Origin: Anaerolineae bacterium
Lineage (GTDB): Bacteria > Chloroflexota > Anaerolineae > Aggregatilineales > Phototrophicaceae
Assembly: GCA_022824465.1 (NCBI GenBank)
Contig: JAJDZV010000009.1
Coordinates: forward strand, 124,001 to 188,000
Direction of reading: 5' to 3'
Length of the DNA stretch: 64,000 bases
In this document: positions 63,675 through 64,000 of the stretch, piece after piece
Layout of the letters: every line of letters begins with the position of its first letter
How positions within the stretch are numbered: the first letter of the stretch is position 1
Program-made: the position numbers and the translations under genes
Notes under the pieces: model-generated
What the model was told of the DNA's origin: nothing
Databases searched by the model: none
Seen by the model: the letters and a program-made list of their open reading frames with translations, nothing else

Positions 63675-64000
63675 TCACCAATCCATTTCCGCACCATCGT
63701 AACGGTAGAACTTGCCATTGTCTGCGCCGCTCAGCCGGGAAAAAAGCGCAAGCATACTGCTCGCCGATTCCTTTGGCGAAAGACTGGCGGCCGCCCCGCC
63801 CATGTCCGTCCGCACCCAGCCAGGCGCCACCGTAACGGTCGTGATACCCGCCATCGCCCCATCAAAGGCGAGGACGCGCGCTGCCATATTCATCGCCGCC
63901 TTGCTCATACGATAAGCATAGGCGCTGCCGTCGGCGCGACTCAAAGAGCCCAAGCCAGAAGAGATCATGACCACGCGCGGATTGTCGCCTTTCTTCAGCA
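63675..64000 (-). CDS. Short-chain dehydrogenase/reductase (3' part, cut by window edge)
   Basis: The 108 codons visible are the C-terminal part of an SDR. They contain the catalytic strand PRVVMISSGLGSLSR with its Ser, the YxxxK motif in AYRMSKAAMNMAARVLA, and VTVAPGWVRTDMGG after the active site. The N-terminal cofactor-binding domain lies outside the window. It lies 53 bp before the FadN-like gene. The substrate is unknown. Confidence 0.88.
   Translation of the reverse strand, partial: LKKGDNPRVVMISSGLGSLSRADGSAYAYRMSKAAMNMAARVLAFDGAMAGITTVTVAPGWVRTDMGGAAASLSPKESASSMLALFSRLSGADNGKFYRYDGAEMDW

Noticed and set aside
1..64000. CRISPR arrays, tRNA/rRNA genes, insertion sequences
   Set aside because: No regularly spaced repeats, tRNA T-arm patterns, rRNA segments or transposase motifs were seen on either strand by eye; a tRNAscan or covariance search could still find a missed short RNA.

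Overview
The window comes from a bacterial chromosome of fairly high GC, and the best overall fit is Chloroflexota (Anaerolineae-like). The evidence is indirect: a roughly 25-residue SecA insertion of a kind I associate with that phylum, a eukaryote/archaeal-type ProRS, a complex I gene block with two nuoM genes, an ATP synthase b subunit fused to a delta fragment, paired FemAB proteins and a MurE with a GTDGKST P-loop. No 16S rRNA, tRNA, CRISPR or plasmid gene is visible. Apart from one decayed gene and one likely acquired two-gene cassette, this is ordinary, densely packed core genome.

Region 1 (1-4000, - strand): the 5' part of secA, a VTT/DedA-type membrane protein and PRPP synthetase form an overlapping run, preceded by thioredoxin with its own intrinsic terminator. 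Region 2 (4100-10800, + strand): a heat-shock/protein-maintenance run hrcA-grpE-dnaK-dnaJ-prmA-menG. Region 3 (10900-22600, - strand): translation and RNA turnover, with two tandem four-repeat S1-domain proteins, rpsU, infA, a phosphoribosyltransferase, two methyltransferases with a 59-codon coupled gene, rpsO-pnp, and a 715-residue protein with two NYN-type nuclease-like domains.

Region 4 (23000-30100, - strand): proS, a MazG-like pyrophosphohydrolase, envelope polysaccharide genes (a WcaJ-type priming transferase and a family 2 glycosyltransferase), a decayed ArnT/PMT-type glycosyltransferase, and murE. Region 5 (30100-42700, - strand): membrane bioenergetics. The nuo genes run A-H-J-K-L-M-M-N, followed by an atpI-like gene, atpB, atpE and an atpF-delta fusion. 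The peripheral-arm nuo genes and the F1 genes alpha, gamma, beta and epsilon are absent here. Subunit a has a roughly 180-residue His-rich insertion and NuoL has a His-rich loop.

Region 6 (42800-55200): two FemAB-like aminoacyltransferases and a PhyH-type dioxygenase (+), facing a 1979-residue secreted alpha-2-macroglobulin whose thioester motif is lost (-). An APH-type kinase, an HNH endonuclease, a small unknown gene and a LysE exporter follow. Region 7 (55200-64000): an M20 peptidase, a lipoprotein, a methyltransferase and beta-oxidation genes (a thiolase and a FadN-like fusion enzyme, both -). The two beta-oxidation genes are separated by an AT-richer, oppositely oriented pair, an AAA ATPase and a DUF4276-like protein, that resembles a defence cassette. 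A truncated SDR gene closes the window.

Most promising for follow-up are the ATPase/DUF4276 pair, the double-NYN protein next to rpsO-pnp, the His-rich periplasmic insertion in ATP synthase subunit a together with the b-delta fusion, and the A2M without a thioester. Promoters and hairpins were found by eye and are predictions only.
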